From: Changchengzhania lutea
GTDB taxonomy: Bacteria; Bacteroidota; Bacteroidia; Flavobacteriales; Flavobacteriaceae
Assembly: GCF_006974145.1 (NCBI RefSeq)
Contig: NZ_CP039456.1
Span: forward strand, 2,666,499-2,730,498
Direction of reading: 5' to 3'
DNA: 64,000 nt
Part shown: in pieces, positions 37,059 to 46,608 of the stretch
How the letters are laid out: each line of letters starts with the position of its first letter
Position numbering within the stretch: the first letter of the stretch is position 1
Translations under genes and position numbers: made by a program
The notes under the pieces: model-generated
Told to the model about the DNA's origin: nothing
Seen by the model: only the letters and a program-made list of their open reading frames with translations
Databases searched by the model: none

Positions 37059-37184
37059 TTAATCCGATTTATAGGCCTTATAATATAAAGACAACTAAAA
37101 ACCAAAAAAGGGTGACAAAAGACGAAGAAATCTTTAAAAATTTTCATAAAAAGATAACAATGTGTTAATAAACGTATTTGGTCA

Positions 37185-37739
37185 TTAACACATTTGTAGC
37201 AAAACAATAATAGAGGTTACGAGCGCTGTAATTTTTGATTTTGCTCTTTTTAATTGCGTTTTAACGGTGTTAACAGAAATACCAAGTTCGTCGGCAATTT
37301 CTGAATACTTATAATTATGTAAGAATTTTAATTTTACAACTTGTTGCATTTTGTCAGGAAGCGCATCAACAATCTTTAAGATTTGGTGATATACGATTTT
37401 TTTGTCTTCTTCTGAAGTGGAATCGAAAACATGCTCGGTAATGAGGTTGAGATTAAACTCCAGAAACTCAAAGTTGTCTGTAACTTTTATGGATTTTAAA
37501 AAGTTTAAACACCTATTACGCACCATGGCATAGAGATAGCCTTTTAATGATGTTTTAATTTTCAATTTATCTGCATTCTCCCATATATAGATGAACGTTT
37601 CCTGTACTATATCCTCGCTCGAATCCTTATCGAAAAGGTAGCCATTTGCATAAACAACCAAATCTTTATAGTTCTTGTTAAAAAAATTCTTAAAGACTTT
37701 TCGGTTACGTTTGCTTATTTCCTCAAGAATAAGGTTCAT
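37185..37739 (-). CDS. ECF RNA polymerase sigma factor
   Basis: 184 residues with regions 2 (LVVYANGYLFDKDSSEDIVQ, FIYIWENA, LKGYLYAMVRNRCLNFLKS) and 4 (LPDKMQQVVKLKFLHNYKYS, EIADELGISVNTVKTQLKRA). Of the Bacteroidota ECF type that pairs with FecR/SusC. First gene of the locus. A perfect -7-like TAGATTTG is present on the minus strand at 37768-37775, 28 bp upstream of the start, without a clear -33 TTG. Confidence 0.92.
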   Translation of the reverse strand: MNLILEEISKRNRKVFKNFFNKNYKDLVVYANGYLFDKDSSEDIVQETFIYIWENADKLKIKTSLKGYLYAMVRNRCLNFLKSIKVTDNFEFLEFNLNLITEHVFDSTSEEDKKIVYHQILKIVDALPDKMQQVVKLKFLHNYKYSEIADELGISVNTVKTQLKRAKSKITALVTSIIVLLQMC

Positions 37740-37808
37740 CTGTTTTTAAGGAAGTATTAGTGTTAAACAAATCTATGGAAAAACTAGGTCACTCCCCGTT
37801 TTTATTAT

Positions 37809-38040
37809 TTATTTAATATTTAGGCAACTAATTGCAAAAACCGTTTTATAATGCAATATCGCATCACTAAATAAGCTCTTAACTGGCAAATAGTCCCATT
37901 GAACACCTATTTTTAGTTTGTATAGTAGTGGTATTAATGGTCTCATAAAGAGGTGCTTTGGGCTTAAAGTCTCGTTTTGTCTCTGGTAAATATGGAACTA
38001 TTTCCATTTCTATCATATCTTTGCTCAGTACTTGGTACAT
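37809..38040 (-). pseudogene. IS5-group (DUF4096-type) transposase N-terminal remnant
   Basis: From an ATG at 38040 the minus strand reads MYQVLSKDMIEMEIVPYLPE, then RDFKPKAPLYETINT, and after a frameshift LYKLKIGVQWDYLPVKSLFS and ILHYKTVF before stopping at 37809. This is the N-terminal DUF4096 part of IS5-type transposases common in Bacteroidota; the rest of the gene is missing. Just 69 bp upstream of the ECF gene. Confidence 0.7.
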
Positions 38041-38231
38041 AATGGGTTGCTTTTGCATATTTTATGCGTGATAACGTAAATATCGGCACCCCGTTCTTTT
38101 TTATTAACAAAATACAACTTATTAACAAAGAAAAAAGGAGGCAAAAAAAGAAACTTCATCATCATTATCTTTGTTCTTTTAAAGTGATATTTTATAAAAA
38201 CAAATCTAAAGGAGGCAGAGCCATCGAGGTA

Positions 38232-38676
38232 TCAAAACAAACATAATTGATTTCTATGTATCTCTTTATAGTTCGATTTTCCTTGATTTTGGAGATATTT
38301 CTTGATCACCTCCTCATCAGCATACTGTCCTACCGTGTTCACATAGTATCTGCTTATCCAAAATTTTCCACCACAGAACAACCTTTTTCACCTCGGGATG
38401 AAGCCTGAAAATCTCTTTTGCCGTAATACTTTTAACAGCACCGATTATCTTTTTAGGGGCATTTGAAGAAACGCTCTGAATCAAAAAATGGACGTGGTCT
38501 CTATCAAGTCCAATCTCCAAAAAATGAATTTCATATCGCTCTTCTATCTTCAGGCAGATCTCCTTAAACGTTACAGAAATCTCATCGCTCAATACATCCC
38601 TCCTATATTTGATGGGGCAAACAAAATGATAAAGAAGCAAACCCTTGTTATGTCTTTTATGGATATGTTCACTCAT
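38232..38676 (-). pseudogene. tnpA: IS200/IS605 TnpA transposase with frameshift
   Basis: The N-terminus is complete (MSEHIHKRHNKGLLLYHFVC, CPIKYRRDVLSDE) and the HUH motif intact (RDHVHFLIQS). A single G appears lost near 38360 in the LWGG segment, so the frame shifts; the correct continuation (GGKFWISRYYVNTVGQYADE, VIKKYLQNQGK with the catalytic Tyr) runs to a stop at 38232. Near full length and decayed by one mutation, more recent than the truncated relative at 12130-12417. Confidence 0.85.
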
Positions 38677-38696
38677 AATCACAAATATAAATTTCT

Positions 38697-39205
38697 TGAT
38701 AGGTTCCAAAAGACGCTGGTCTCAACTCTACATTATAATTAACAGCAGTTGCATTTGCTGGAACATCATTGATATCTAAACCACTTTCCAATGCCACTAT
38801 TTGCTATAGCATCAATTTGAGCTTGTGTTAATTTTACTGTATAATTACCGTTAGGGTTGCCGCCACCAAACAATTTGTGGTCGCTTCTTATATAATTTAA
38901 ACCAGCTTTGATAGTGTGGTTTTCTAAATAATATTTGAATTTTTGTTGTACTTGAACCGTGTTTTCAATGGCATTGAAGAAATAACCGAGATGCCCTAAA
39001 ATAGCCAAGGTTTCATCAGTGGTTCCCAAAACCACAACTTGTGGCGAATTTTTACGCAACGGATTGGCATAATTCCAGTTAAAACGACTGTATTGGATAT
39101 GGGTTTCGCCACTTATTTTTCCAAAATTATATACATTTTTTAAAGCCAGTAACAGACTGTTTCTTTTTTTTGTGTTTGCTGACGATGGAAAAGCAACATC
39201 ACCTT
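38697..39205 (-). pseudogene. Internal fragment of a TonB-dependent receptor
   Basis: The minus strand encodes a barrel segment: LLLALKNVYNFGKISGETHI, QYSRFNWNYANPLRKNSPQV, then YLENHTIKAGLNYIRSDHKL and NYTVKLTQAQIDAIANS, and after a frameshift near 38795 LDINDVPANATAVNYNVEL and RPASFGTYQ. Strand alternation and the HTIKAGLNYIRSD hairpin are typical of TonB-dependent receptor barrels. It has no start, plug or C-terminus: one end is cut by the IS200 copy, the other by the IS1182 remnant. Confidence 0.65.
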
Positions 39206-39574
39206 ATGAAATATTTTCTTTAGATGCCCTTGCAGGCGTTTGCCCCTAAAATCATTTATGGTATTGTGGTCGGGCTTACTTTGCCCACTGAGTCACATAA
39301 AATGAATGTTCTCATGTAAGGCCTGTTCTATTTTTCGCGAAGAATAAAGGTTACGTAAATACGCATAAATAATAACCTTGAGCAGCATGCGTGGATTATA
39401 ACTTGAGGTGCCACCACCTTTGTGACTTTTTTCTAAAGCACTAATATCTACACTATCAATAATCATGTTTACAATGCGAACTGGATGATTCTTTGGAACT
39501 AAATCATCATAACTTGGCGGTAAAAGACTTAACTGGTCTTGGTCATAGGTCTTAAAAACTACTTTTCTGATCAT
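39206..39574 (-). pseudogene. IS1182-family transposase, truncated, with internal stop
   Basis: Starts at the ATG at 39574 and reads VVFKTYDQDQLSLLPPSYDD, LVPKNHPVRIVNMIIDSVD, KGGGTSSYNPRMLLKVIIYA and ENIHFM, then a TGA where the family has Trp. It continues in frame as LSGQSKPDHNTIN, so the stop is a nonsense mutation (39290-39292). Homology fades near 39206 at the junction with the receptor fragment. The open frame to 39688 upstream is not part of the family. Confidence 0.8.
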
Positions 39575-39836
39575 TCTTAAAGTTAAGAATTTACTAGAAA
39601 AATTGCAAAAAAAAGACTGCCTTTTCTGACCTTTTTTTATTTCACATAGTACAGAATAAGTACAGAATTGAGTTATTTTCAGTTCCAAAATGTAAATGAT
39701 ATCATTTGATGAGTTTTACATTTAATTTTATGAAACTACTTATGTTCTTTTATAGCAGAATTTGTTTGACCTTGTACACTTTCCAGTTCCTCTATTTTTG
39801 AAATTTATTTCCTTTTTAATATAATTGATTATTAAA

Positions 39837-40962
39837 TTATTAATAAGAGCATAAATTAGTTCTTATGCTGAAAATTTTACGTATCTTTATTGTATGAAAA
39901 CAAAGGTGAAGAAGCGTAAGAACCAAGATGCCCAAGAGGAAACACGGTTGCGTGTGGCCGATTATCTCCGCAAGAAATTGGGCACCCAGAGACAGGCCGC
40001 CGAGATTTTCGGTATCACCGAGCGTTCGGTAAACAAGATATGGGCGCGGTACAGGGCCGGCGGCAAGCGCGCGCTGTGCAGCAGGAAACGTGGTGTGCAG
40101 GGCGGCATGAAACTCAAGAAGGACCAGGCCCATAAGGTGCGGGAACTTATCAGGGAAAAACTTCCCGAGCAGTTGAAGCTCCCCTTCGGACTTTGGACAA
40201 GGGAAGCCGTACAGCAGCTGATATCGCAGAAGTTCGGCGTCGAGCTGTCGCGCTGGCAGGTAGGGCGCTACCTGAAAAAATGGGGGTACACTCCCCAAAA
40301 GCCCATAAGAAAGGCGTTCGAGCAAAAGCCGGAAAACGTACGGAAATGGCTGGAGGAAGAATATCCGGCGATAGAAAAAAGGGCAAAGGCAGAAAGAGCG
40401 ATAATATACTTTGGGGACGAGACGGGCTGCAGGAGCGACCACCAGGCAGGCAAGAGCTATGCCCCTAAAGGAAAAACGCCTATAATAAAGGCAACGGGGA
40501 AAAGATACACGGTCAATATGATCTCCGCAATAAGCAACAGGGGGCATCTGCAGTTCATGTTGATGGAGAAGGGCTTCAACAGCGAGGTCTTTAAGATGTT
40601 CTTGCTACTGATGATAAAGTATAGCAATAAAAAGATATTTTTCATTACCGATAACCATCCCGCCCACAAGACCATCAAACTTGACCAATGGCTAGAGGAG
40701 AACAATGATAAGATCGAAGTATTGTTCATCCCGCCCTATTCCCCGGAACTGAATCCCCAGGAATACGTCAACCAAGATCTGAAGACCAATATTATCGGCA
40801 AGAAAAGGGCGATCAACAAGGAACAGCTAAAGGAAAATATCAATGATTTTATGAACAAAAGAAAAAAGGACAAACCACAAGTGAAAAAATATTTTCATCA
40901 CAGACACGCCAGATATGCTGCCTGACAATCTTATAAGAACTAAATAACCTAACGATTAATAA
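39837..40962 (+). mobile_element. IS630-family insertion sequence, apparently intact
   Basis: One full transposase gene flanked by inverted repeats: TTAGTTCTTAT at 39856-39866 against 40933-40943, and TTATTAAT at 39837-39844 against 40955-40962, both pairs separated by 11 bp. The outer boundary is uncertain because the 11-bp interior does not match; a TA target duplication could not be fixed. The element is much richer in GC than the flanks. Confidence 0.7.
39894..40925 (+). CDS. IS630-family transposase
   Basis: 343 residues, uninterrupted. N-terminal HTH (RQAAEIFGITERSVNKIWAR near 33-52), a winged-helix region (LPFGLWTREAVQQLISQKFG), then the DDE core: IYFGDETGCRSD (first Asp), FFITDNHPAHKT (second Asp) and PPYSPELNPQEYVNQDLK (third acidic residue). 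The C-terminus is basic (HHRHARYAA). Codons are markedly GC-richer than neighbouring genes, for example GCGGTACAGGGCCGGCGGC, implying recent arrival from another genome. It is the only transposase in the window that looks functional. Confidence 0.92.
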   Translation: MKTKVKKRKNQDAQEETRLRVADYLRKKLGTQRQAAEIFGITERSVNKIWARYRAGGKRALCSRKRGVQGGMKLKKDQAHKVRELIREKLPEQLKLPFGLWTREAVQQLISQKFGVELSRWQVGRYLKKWGYTPQKPIRKAFEQKPENVRKWLEEEYPAIEKRAKAERAIIYFGDETGCRSDHQAGKSYAPKGKTPIIKATGKRYTVNMISAISNRGHLQFMLMEKGFNSEVFKMFLLLMIKYSNKKIFFITDNHPAHKTIKLDQWLEENNDKIEVLFIPPYSPELNPQEYVNQDLKTNIIGKKRAINKEQLKENINDFMNKRKKDKPQVKKYFHHRHARYAA

Positions 40963-41364
40963 CTATAAATCCGTAGTGAGATTTAAAAAGCCGAATCGTT
41001 GTACTCCTAAAGCTTTGATTTTATATTCTAAATTAGGTTCTTAAATACTCAAAAAAACCATGTACAAACTTTTATCTGCAAGCCGAATTTTTTTTTCGTA
41101 ATTTACACTTATCGCTATACAAAATAATTTAGTTGATTTATCAAATAGTTTGGAGGTTTAACCAAGGATGGTATATCACTAATTTCTGAACACACAGTTG
41201 TTAGAGTTTTTAAACGAGGCATAGTAGAGTTTGACAAACATTAGGATAGCGAACAGATTAGAAAGGCATTGGAAAAAAAACAAATAGCAAAAATGCAAAA
41301 TAGTTTGTAGTCCCACTATTTCAATTTTAATATCTTTACATAAAATTTTTTAACAAAAGAAGAT
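40963..41364. other. Spacer after IS630 with one decayed reading frame
   Basis: About 400 bp without an intact gene. From 41149 to 41310 one frame on the plus strand reads FGGLTKDGISLISEHTVVRV and FKRGIVEFDKH, a stop, then DSEQIRKALEKKQIAKMQ, which looks like the decayed end of a coding sequence; I do not recognise the family. Confidence 0.4.
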
Positions 41365-42297
41365 TTGGCCTCACCTACAGATAACCCGGTATTATTAGTT
41401 TCCCCTATTTTTTTTGTATGTATTTTCTTGGAATATGCTTATAGTAAAGTTAATAAGCATAAACATGTTTACAGCATTAAAGATTCATTGATGAATGGTT
41501 TTTTTACTGCCGGTATTATGTTTATTGAAGTTACATTAAGTTTTATGTCTGCGGCTGCAATTTTTTATTTTGTATACTTTACATTTAATACTGTGGATGA
41601 TGGTTTGCATTATAACATTTTAGGCTATTCTTCTTTTGGATACCAATGGTATATTTGGATAATTTGTCTAATTCTGTGTGAGTTCAGTCAATATTGGGTG
41701 CATAGACTAAATCATACGGTACGTTTTTTGTGGGCCGCACATGTGGTACATCACACCTCAGAACATTTTAATCTAAGTACCTCCTTTAGGCTGAGTTGGT
41801 TGTCAAAAATTTATAAACCATTTTTCTATATGTGGATCCCTGTTTTAGGATTTCATCCAGAAATGATTTTGTTTTGTTTTGCACTTCAGATTATTTGGCA
41901 ATTCTTTTTGCATACACCTTATTGCCCAAAACTAAAATGGGCGAGTTTTTTATTCGTAACTCCAAAACATCATCAAGTGCACCATGCAAGTAATACGCCT
42001 TATCTAGATAAGAACCATGGGGCTATTCTCTCTATATTTGATAGACTTTTTGGAAGCTATAAAGAATATGATACCGATGTGACAATTAAGTATGGTACAC
42101 TTATGCCAACAAATCTTTCCAATCCTGCTGATATCATCCTCCATGAATATCGTTATTTATGGAAGGACGTAATAAATTCCAAATCGGTTTTTGAGGCATT
42201 AAGCTATATTTTCCGCCCACCTGGTTGGAACCCAAATGGCTTAACAAAAACTACAAAACAGCTTCAACAAGAATATAATCTTTCCTTAAAAAATTAG
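41365..42297 (+). CDS. Sterol desaturase/fatty acid hydroxylase family membrane protein
   Basis: 310-residue di-iron membrane enzyme with several transmembrane helices and the histidine boxes of the superfamily: HRLNH near residue 115, HVVHHTSEHFN near 127-137 and HHQVHHASN near 210, with a further histidine following. Members hydroxylate or desaturate lipids or carotenoids; the substrate is unknown. There is no ATG upstream of residue 44 within the frame; an in-frame stop lies 24 bp before the TTG at 41365, so TTG is the likely start. It ends against a bidirectional terminator shared with pnp. Confidence 0.85.
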   Translation: MASPTDNPVLLVSPIFFVCIFLEYAYSKVNKHKHVYSIKDSLMNGFFTAGIMFIEVTLSFMSAAAIFYFVYFTFNTVDDGLHYNILGYSSFGYQWYIWIICLILCEFSQYWVHRLNHTVRFLWAAHVVHHTSEHFNLSTSFRLSWLSKIYKPFFYMWIPVLGFHPEMILFCFALQIIWQFFLHTPYCPKLKWASFLFVTPKHHQVHHASNTPYLDKNHGAILSIFDRLFGSYKEYDTDVTIKYGTLMPTNLSNPADIILHEYRYLWKDVINSKSVFEALSYIFRPPGWNPNGLTKTTKQLQQEYNLSLKN

Positions 42298-42303
42298 AAT
42301 AAA

Positions 42304-42330
42304 AAAGCCCATCAAAATTTGATGGGCTTT
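42304..42330. terminator. Bidirectional terminator between hydroxylase and pnp
   Basis: AAAGCCCATC/GATGGGCTTT stem with a 7-base loop and A/T runs on both sides, between convergent genes ending at 42297 and 42353. Confidence 0.8.
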
Positions 42331-42352
42331 CAATATATAAAGTAAATCAGAA

Positions 42353-44629
42353 TTACTCTTCTTTCTTATCTTCTCTAGGTTTTCTATCTTCTCTAGGTTT
42401 TCTATCGTCTCTGCGGTTATCGCGTCCACGATTATCTCTACCTCTGTTATCACGTCCACCACGACTATCCCTAGAGTTGTCTCTAGGTGGTCTTGCTACA
42501 TAACCTTCTGGTTTTGGTAAAATAGCTTTACGAGATACTTTTTCTTTACGAGTTCTTGGATCTTGTCCAAAATACTTCACATCAAAAACATCACCCATAT
42601 TTACTACATCAGATACATTTTCAGTACGTTCCCAAGCCAATTCACTTACGTGCAATAACACCTCGTTTCCTGGAGCATCCATATATTCTACAACAGCACC
42701 AAAGTCAAGCATTTTAATCACTTTTACTTGGTAAACATTACCAACTGTAGGCTTAAACATTAACGAGTCTATTTTTGTCATAACAGCATCAATACCTGTA
42801 CGGCCAACACCTAAAATCTCTACAACACCTTCTTCGGTCACGGGATCTTCGTTAATAACAATAGTGGTCTCAGTTTCTTTTTGTAATTCTTGAATTACTT
42901 TTCCGCCTGGTCCAATTAACGCACCAATAAATTCATTAGGAATTCTTCTGGTAACCATTGTAGGAGCGTGATCCTTAACTTCTGCATTTGGAGCAGCAAT
43001 AGTTTCTGTTAATTTTTCTAAGATATGTAAACGGCCATTACGAGCTTGTTTTAAAGCATCCACAAGGATTTCATAAGACAATCCTTTTACTTTAATATCC
43101 ATTTGGCAAGCCGTAATACCATCGGCAGTACCAGTCACTTTAAAATCCATATCACCTAAGTGATCTTCATCACCTAAAATATCAGATAATACCGCATATT
43201 TTCCAGAATCGGCATCAGAAATTAATCCCATAGCAATACCAGAAACTGGTTTTTTCATTTGCACACCAGCATCCATAAGTGCTATGGTACCAGAACAAAC
43301 TGTTGCCATTGAAGAAGAACCGTTAGATTCTAATACTTCAGAAACGATACGCACTGTATATGGGCATTCCTCGGGAATCATGCCTTTTAAAGCACGTTGT
43401 GCTAAATTACCATGTCCAACTTCTCTACGAGATGTTCCCCGAATTGGTCTTGCTTCTCCAGTACAAAAAGGAGGGAAGTTATAATGTAAGTAGAAACGCT
43501 CTTCACCTTCAAAAGATGGCATGTCTAATTGGTTTGCATCTCTAGATGTTCCTAAAGTTACTGTAGCTAAAGCTTGAGTTTCTCCACGTGTAAAAATTGC
43601 TGAACCATGTGTTGATGGTAAATAATCAATTTCACACCAAATAGGTCTAATCTCATCTGTTTGACGACCATCTAATCGTAAACCTTCATTTAAAGTTAAA
43701 TCACGAATAGCTGCTTTTTCAGCTTTACGATAATAATCAGAAACTAAACCACCATAATCTTCTAGTTCTTCTTCAGAAAACGTCGCTTTAATGTCTTCTT
43801 TTATTTCTTGAAATGCAGCACTTCTTTCATGTTTGGCAGATCCGGCTTTTGCAATAGCATACACTTTATCATAAGCCATATCATGAACTTTCTTCGCTAA
43901 ATCTTCATCTTCTCTTTCACCTTCATATTCACGAATGGCTTTCTTTCCAAAGGCTTCAGCTAGTCTAACTTGAGCAGCACATTGTACTTTAATAGCTTCG
44001 TGAGCAAACTTAATGGCATCTGCCATTTCTTCTTCAGAAATCTCATCCATTTCACCTTCTACCATCATTACTGAATCGGCAGAAGCACCAATCATCATAT
44101 CTAAATCAGATTCTTCTAATTGAGCACGTGTTGGGTTGATTACAAATTCACCATTAACACGACCAACTCTTGCTTCAGAGATTGGGCATTCAAAAGGAAA
44201 ATCTGATAATTGAATGGCAGCCGAAGCAGCTAATCCTGCCATAGCATCTGGCATAACGTCTTCATCATGAGACATTAATTGGATCATCACCTGAGTTTCA
44301 GAATGATAATCTTTTGGGAATAATGGACGTAATACTCTGTCCACTAAACGCATCGTTAAAACTTCACCATCACTCGGTCTTGCTTCTCTTTTAAAGAAAC
44401 CTCCAGGGTAACGTCCTGCCGCAGCAAATTTTTCTCTATAATCTACCGTTAAAGGTAGAAAATTAAGGTCTTTCTGTTCGTAATTGGAAACAACTGTACA
44501 TAATAACATACATTTTCCTGACTGAACAACAACAGAACCGTGTGCCTGTTTTGCTAATTTTCCAGTTTCAATAGAAATTTCTCTACCGTCACCTAGGTCA
44601 ATGACCTCTCTAAACACTTTTGGAATCAT
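42353..44629 (-). CDS. pnp: Polynucleotide phosphorylase
   Basis: 3'-5' exoribonuclease that degrades RNA phosphorolytically. 758 residues from ATG 44629 ([15 protein letters not shown]), which matches the family start; 29 extra codons upstream to 44716 look non-coding. It has two RNase PH domains, with the second active site in [20 protein letters not shown] (given in part: [13 protein letters not shown]), then a KH domain ([16 protein letters not shown]) and an S1 domain ([20 protein letters not shown]). An unusual basic tail of about 50 residues rich in Arg, Asp and Gly ([20 protein letters not shown]) ends in KPRED repeats, a likely extra RNA contact seen in flavobacterial homologues. rpsO lies upstream on the same strand, as in many bacteria. 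Confidence 0.95.
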   Translation of the reverse strand: MIPKVFREVIDLGDGREISIETGKLAKQAHGSVVVQSGKCMLLCTVVSNYEQKDLNFLPLTVDYREKFAAAGRYPGGFFKREARPSDGEVLTMRLVDRVLRPLFPKDYHSETQVMIQLMSHDEDVMPDAMAGLAASAAIQLSDFPFECPISEARVGRVNGEFVINPTRAQLEESDLDMMIGASADSVMMVEGEMDEISEEEMADAIKFAHEAIKVQCAAQVRLAEAFGKKAIREYEGEREDEDLAKKVHDMAYDKVYAIAKAGSAKHERSAAFQEIKEDIKATFSEEELEDYGGLVSDYYRKAEKAAIRDLTLNEGLRLDGRQTDEIRPIWCEIDYLPSTHGSAIFTRGETQALATVTLGTSRDANQLDMPSFEGEERFYLHYNFPPFCTGEARPIRGTSRREVGHGNLAQRALKGMIPEECPYTVRIVSEVLESNGSSSMATVCSGTIALMDAGVQMKKPVSGIAMGLISDADSGKYAVLSDILGDEDHLGDMDFKVTGTADGITACQMDIKVKGLSYEILVDALKQARNGRLHILEKLTETIAAPNAEVKDHAPTMVTRRIPNEFIGALIGPGGKVIQELQKETETTIVINEDPVTEEGVVEILGVGRTGIDAVMTKIDSLMFKPTVGNVYQVKVIKMLDFGAVVEYMDAPGNEVLLHVSELAWERTENVSDVVNMGDVFDVKYFGQDPRTRKEKVSRKAILPKPEGYVARPPRDNSRDSRGGRDNRGRDNRGRDNRRDDRKPREDRKPREDKKEE

Positions 44630-44722
44630 AAATTTTTTAATTCTAATTAAACAATGGTCGTTGTGTTGTGTGTAGTTGTTGTGTGACCAATGAAAAACTG
44701 TAATTAGCTTCTTCAAAATTTG

Positions 44723-44831
44723 TCATTGCGAATCACACGTTTTTGTGTGATGTGGCAATCTGCTTATTTATTGTGAGATTACCATGCTTCTACTGCGCTC
44801 AGCACAGGCTAGTTACTTTACTCGTAATGAC
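44723..44831. repeat. Palindromic intergenic repeat between rpsO and pnp
   Basis: 109 bp bounded by GTCATTGCGA and TCGTAATGAC, with internal GTGTGAT and AGATTACCATGC-type strings. This resembles the dispersed GTCATTGCGAG... palindromes found between genes in many Bacteroidota. It could fold in the pnp leader RNA and affect its processing. Confidence 0.6.
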
Positions 44832-44855
44832 ATGTAACTTTTAATATTAAAACAA

Positions 44856-44879
44856 AAAAGAGGCTATATAGCCTCTTTT
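44856..44879 (-). terminator. Terminator after rpsO
   Basis: 10-bp perfect stem AAAAGAGGCT/AGCCTCTTTT with a 4-base loop and a T run on the minus strand, three bases from the rpsO stop. Confidence 0.85.
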
Positions 44880-44881
44880 TC

Positions 44882-45151
44882 TTATTTTCTTAATCCTAAT
44901 TCTTTTACTATGGCACGATATCTTAAGACATCTTTTTTAGTTAAGTAATCTAGTAAGCTTCTTCTTTTACCTACTAACATTACTAAAGAACGTTCTGTAT
45001 TATAATCTTTACGATTGTTTTTTAAGTGTGCTGTTAAGTGTTCAATTCTTTGGGTAAACAAAGCGATTTGTCCTTCTGCAGAACCAGTATCGTTTTTATC
45101 TTTACCGTGTTTTGCAAACATGTCTTGTTTTGCTTCTTTTGATAAATACAT
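44882..45151 (-). CDS. rpsO: 30S ribosomal protein S15
   Basis: 89 residues from ATG 45151 (MYLSKEAKQDMFAKHGKD), the standard length. Family signature DTGSAEGQIALFTQRIEHLT and HLKNNRKDYNTERSLVMLVG, and the C-terminal YLTKKDVLRYRAIVKELGLRK. S15 binds 16S rRNA early in 30S assembly. The upstream extension of the open frame to 45208 contains the promoter and is not translated. It is separated from pnp by a terminator and a palindromic repeat, so co-transcription would depend on readthrough. Confidence 0.97.
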   Translation of the reverse strand: MYLSKEAKQDMFAKHGKDKNDTGSAEGQIALFTQRIEHLTAHLKNNRKDYNTERSLVMLVGKRRSLLDYLTKKDVLRYRAIVKELGLRK

Positions 45152-45205
45152 TCTAATATTATTGTAAATGATTGTTATGTACACGAAAGCCCTTCTTTCG
45201 AGCGG

Positions 45206-45213
45206 CAAATATA
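45206..45213 (-). promoter_or_regulatory. -7 element of the rpsO promoter
   Basis: TATATTTG on the minus strand, a perfect TAnnTTTG match, 54 bp upstream of the ATG. No good TTG at 17-23 bp further upstream was found. Confidence 0.45.
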
Positions 45214-45368
45214 ATGAATAATTTAAATTTTAAGGAATAGAAGCAAAAATTCTTTTTTTAAAATGAAGTAAAATTCTTTTTTTTAAAACGAAGTTAGTCC
45301 TATGGTAATCAGTGGTTTTTGAAAAAAAAAGTCATATTTTTAGTTATGTACTGTTAGTTCATTCAAAT

Positions 45369-46492
45369 ATGCCTAAATATATAGACCAAATTAAAGATAA
45401 GCTGTTTGAGAATATTTTTTCCTATGTAAAGGGCGGAATAGCTATTTTAAGTCTTGAAGGTAAATGGGTAAAGGTTAATCAAAGTGTAGTTGATTATTTA
45501 GGATATTCTGAAGAGGAATTTCATAACATGCTATTTCAAGATATTACCCATAAGGACGATCTGGACATGAAGTTAGATTGTTTAAAGGCACTCCTTAATG
45601 ATGATAACGATAACTATTAAATTGAAAAACGATATTTTCATAAAAGTGGCCGTATTATTTGGGCCATGGTATCTGCTTCAATTGTAATAAACCGAGAAGG
45701 GGAACCTATATATATAGTTTCGAAAATATATGATATTTCAAAACAAAAAACTGATAGAGATCGATTGGAAATTATGCTCGATGTGACCAAAGAGTAGAAT
45801 AATCGATTATCCAGTTTTTGGTGAAATCATAACGCATAATTTAAGAACTCATGCTTCAAATTTGAGTACTTTAGTGTCTTTTTTAGAAGGAATCGCATGG
45901 ACTAACTCAAGATGAAAAATTTTGAACTTTTAAAAGGATCCGTCATCAATCTGAGCCAGACGGTGTCTCACCTCACAGAAGTTGCAAAAATAAAGTCTAT
46001 TGATGAGAATAAAATAGAACCACTTAATTTAAAAATTTACGTTACCCATGCCATTTATAACATAAGTGCTTTAGCAAAAAATAAAAAATGTATTATCGAA
46101 AATCATGTTAATAAAGACCATCTGGTAAATGCTGTGCCTGCTTATTTAGACAATATTATTTTGAATTTTTTAACCAATGCCATTAAATACCGCGCCGAAA
46201 ACAGAGCTACCACAATAAAATTATAAAGTGAAATTGAAAATGACTATGTGGTATTTCATATCGAAGGTAATGGAATGGGTATCGATTTGGAAAACATGGC
46301 GACAAGTTGTTTCAGATGTATAAAACATTCCACAGAAATAAAGATGCTTTAGGCATAGGGCTTTTTATTACCCGAAATCATATTGAACCGTTTGGAGGTA
46401 AAATCAAAGTAAAAAGCGAATTTGATGTCGGAACTACATTTTCTGTTTATTTTAGAAAGCCAACCACATTTATTTTAGAAGAAACGTTTTAG
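45369..46492 (+). pseudogene. Decayed PAS-histidine kinase (paralogue of the next gene)
   Basis: Pieces in several frames align along the whole of the following kinase: PAS start (GGIAILSLEGKWVKVNQSVV), a stop at 45618, PAS end (RYFHKSGRIIWAMVSASIV), an H-box segment (IITHNLRTHASNL), dimerisation helix (LSQTVSHLTEVAKIKSI), N-box (LNFLTNAIKYRAEN), a stop near 46224, and the ATP-lid end (MFQMYKTFHRNKDALGIGLF). Multiple stops and shifts mean no product. The ATG at 45369 is the likely former start. Tandem duplication with one copy lost. Confidence 0.85.
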
Positions 46493-46608
46493 TGCTTCTA
46501 TGGTCTTAGGTCTACATGAAATCAAGTACGGCATTTATTGGATAGTGTCACATATGAGTTGATTTTATAATTTGGGTTTATATCGTTGTGTAGGACATTT
46601 TTTTTCGA

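Noticed and set aside
20716-37739. Calling the locus a chitin or starch utilisation locus
   Set aside because: No GH18, GH20, GH13 or carbohydrate-binding module was recognised; the substrate cannot be named from the sequence.
39840-40547. 235-codon open frame antisense to the IS630 transposase
   Set aside because: Shadow caused by the GC-rich codons of the transposase; cysteine- and leucine-rich with no recognisable domain.
45152-45208. N-terminal extension of rpsO to 45208
   Set aside because: It would add 19 residues before the universal S15 start and contains the probable transcribed leader.
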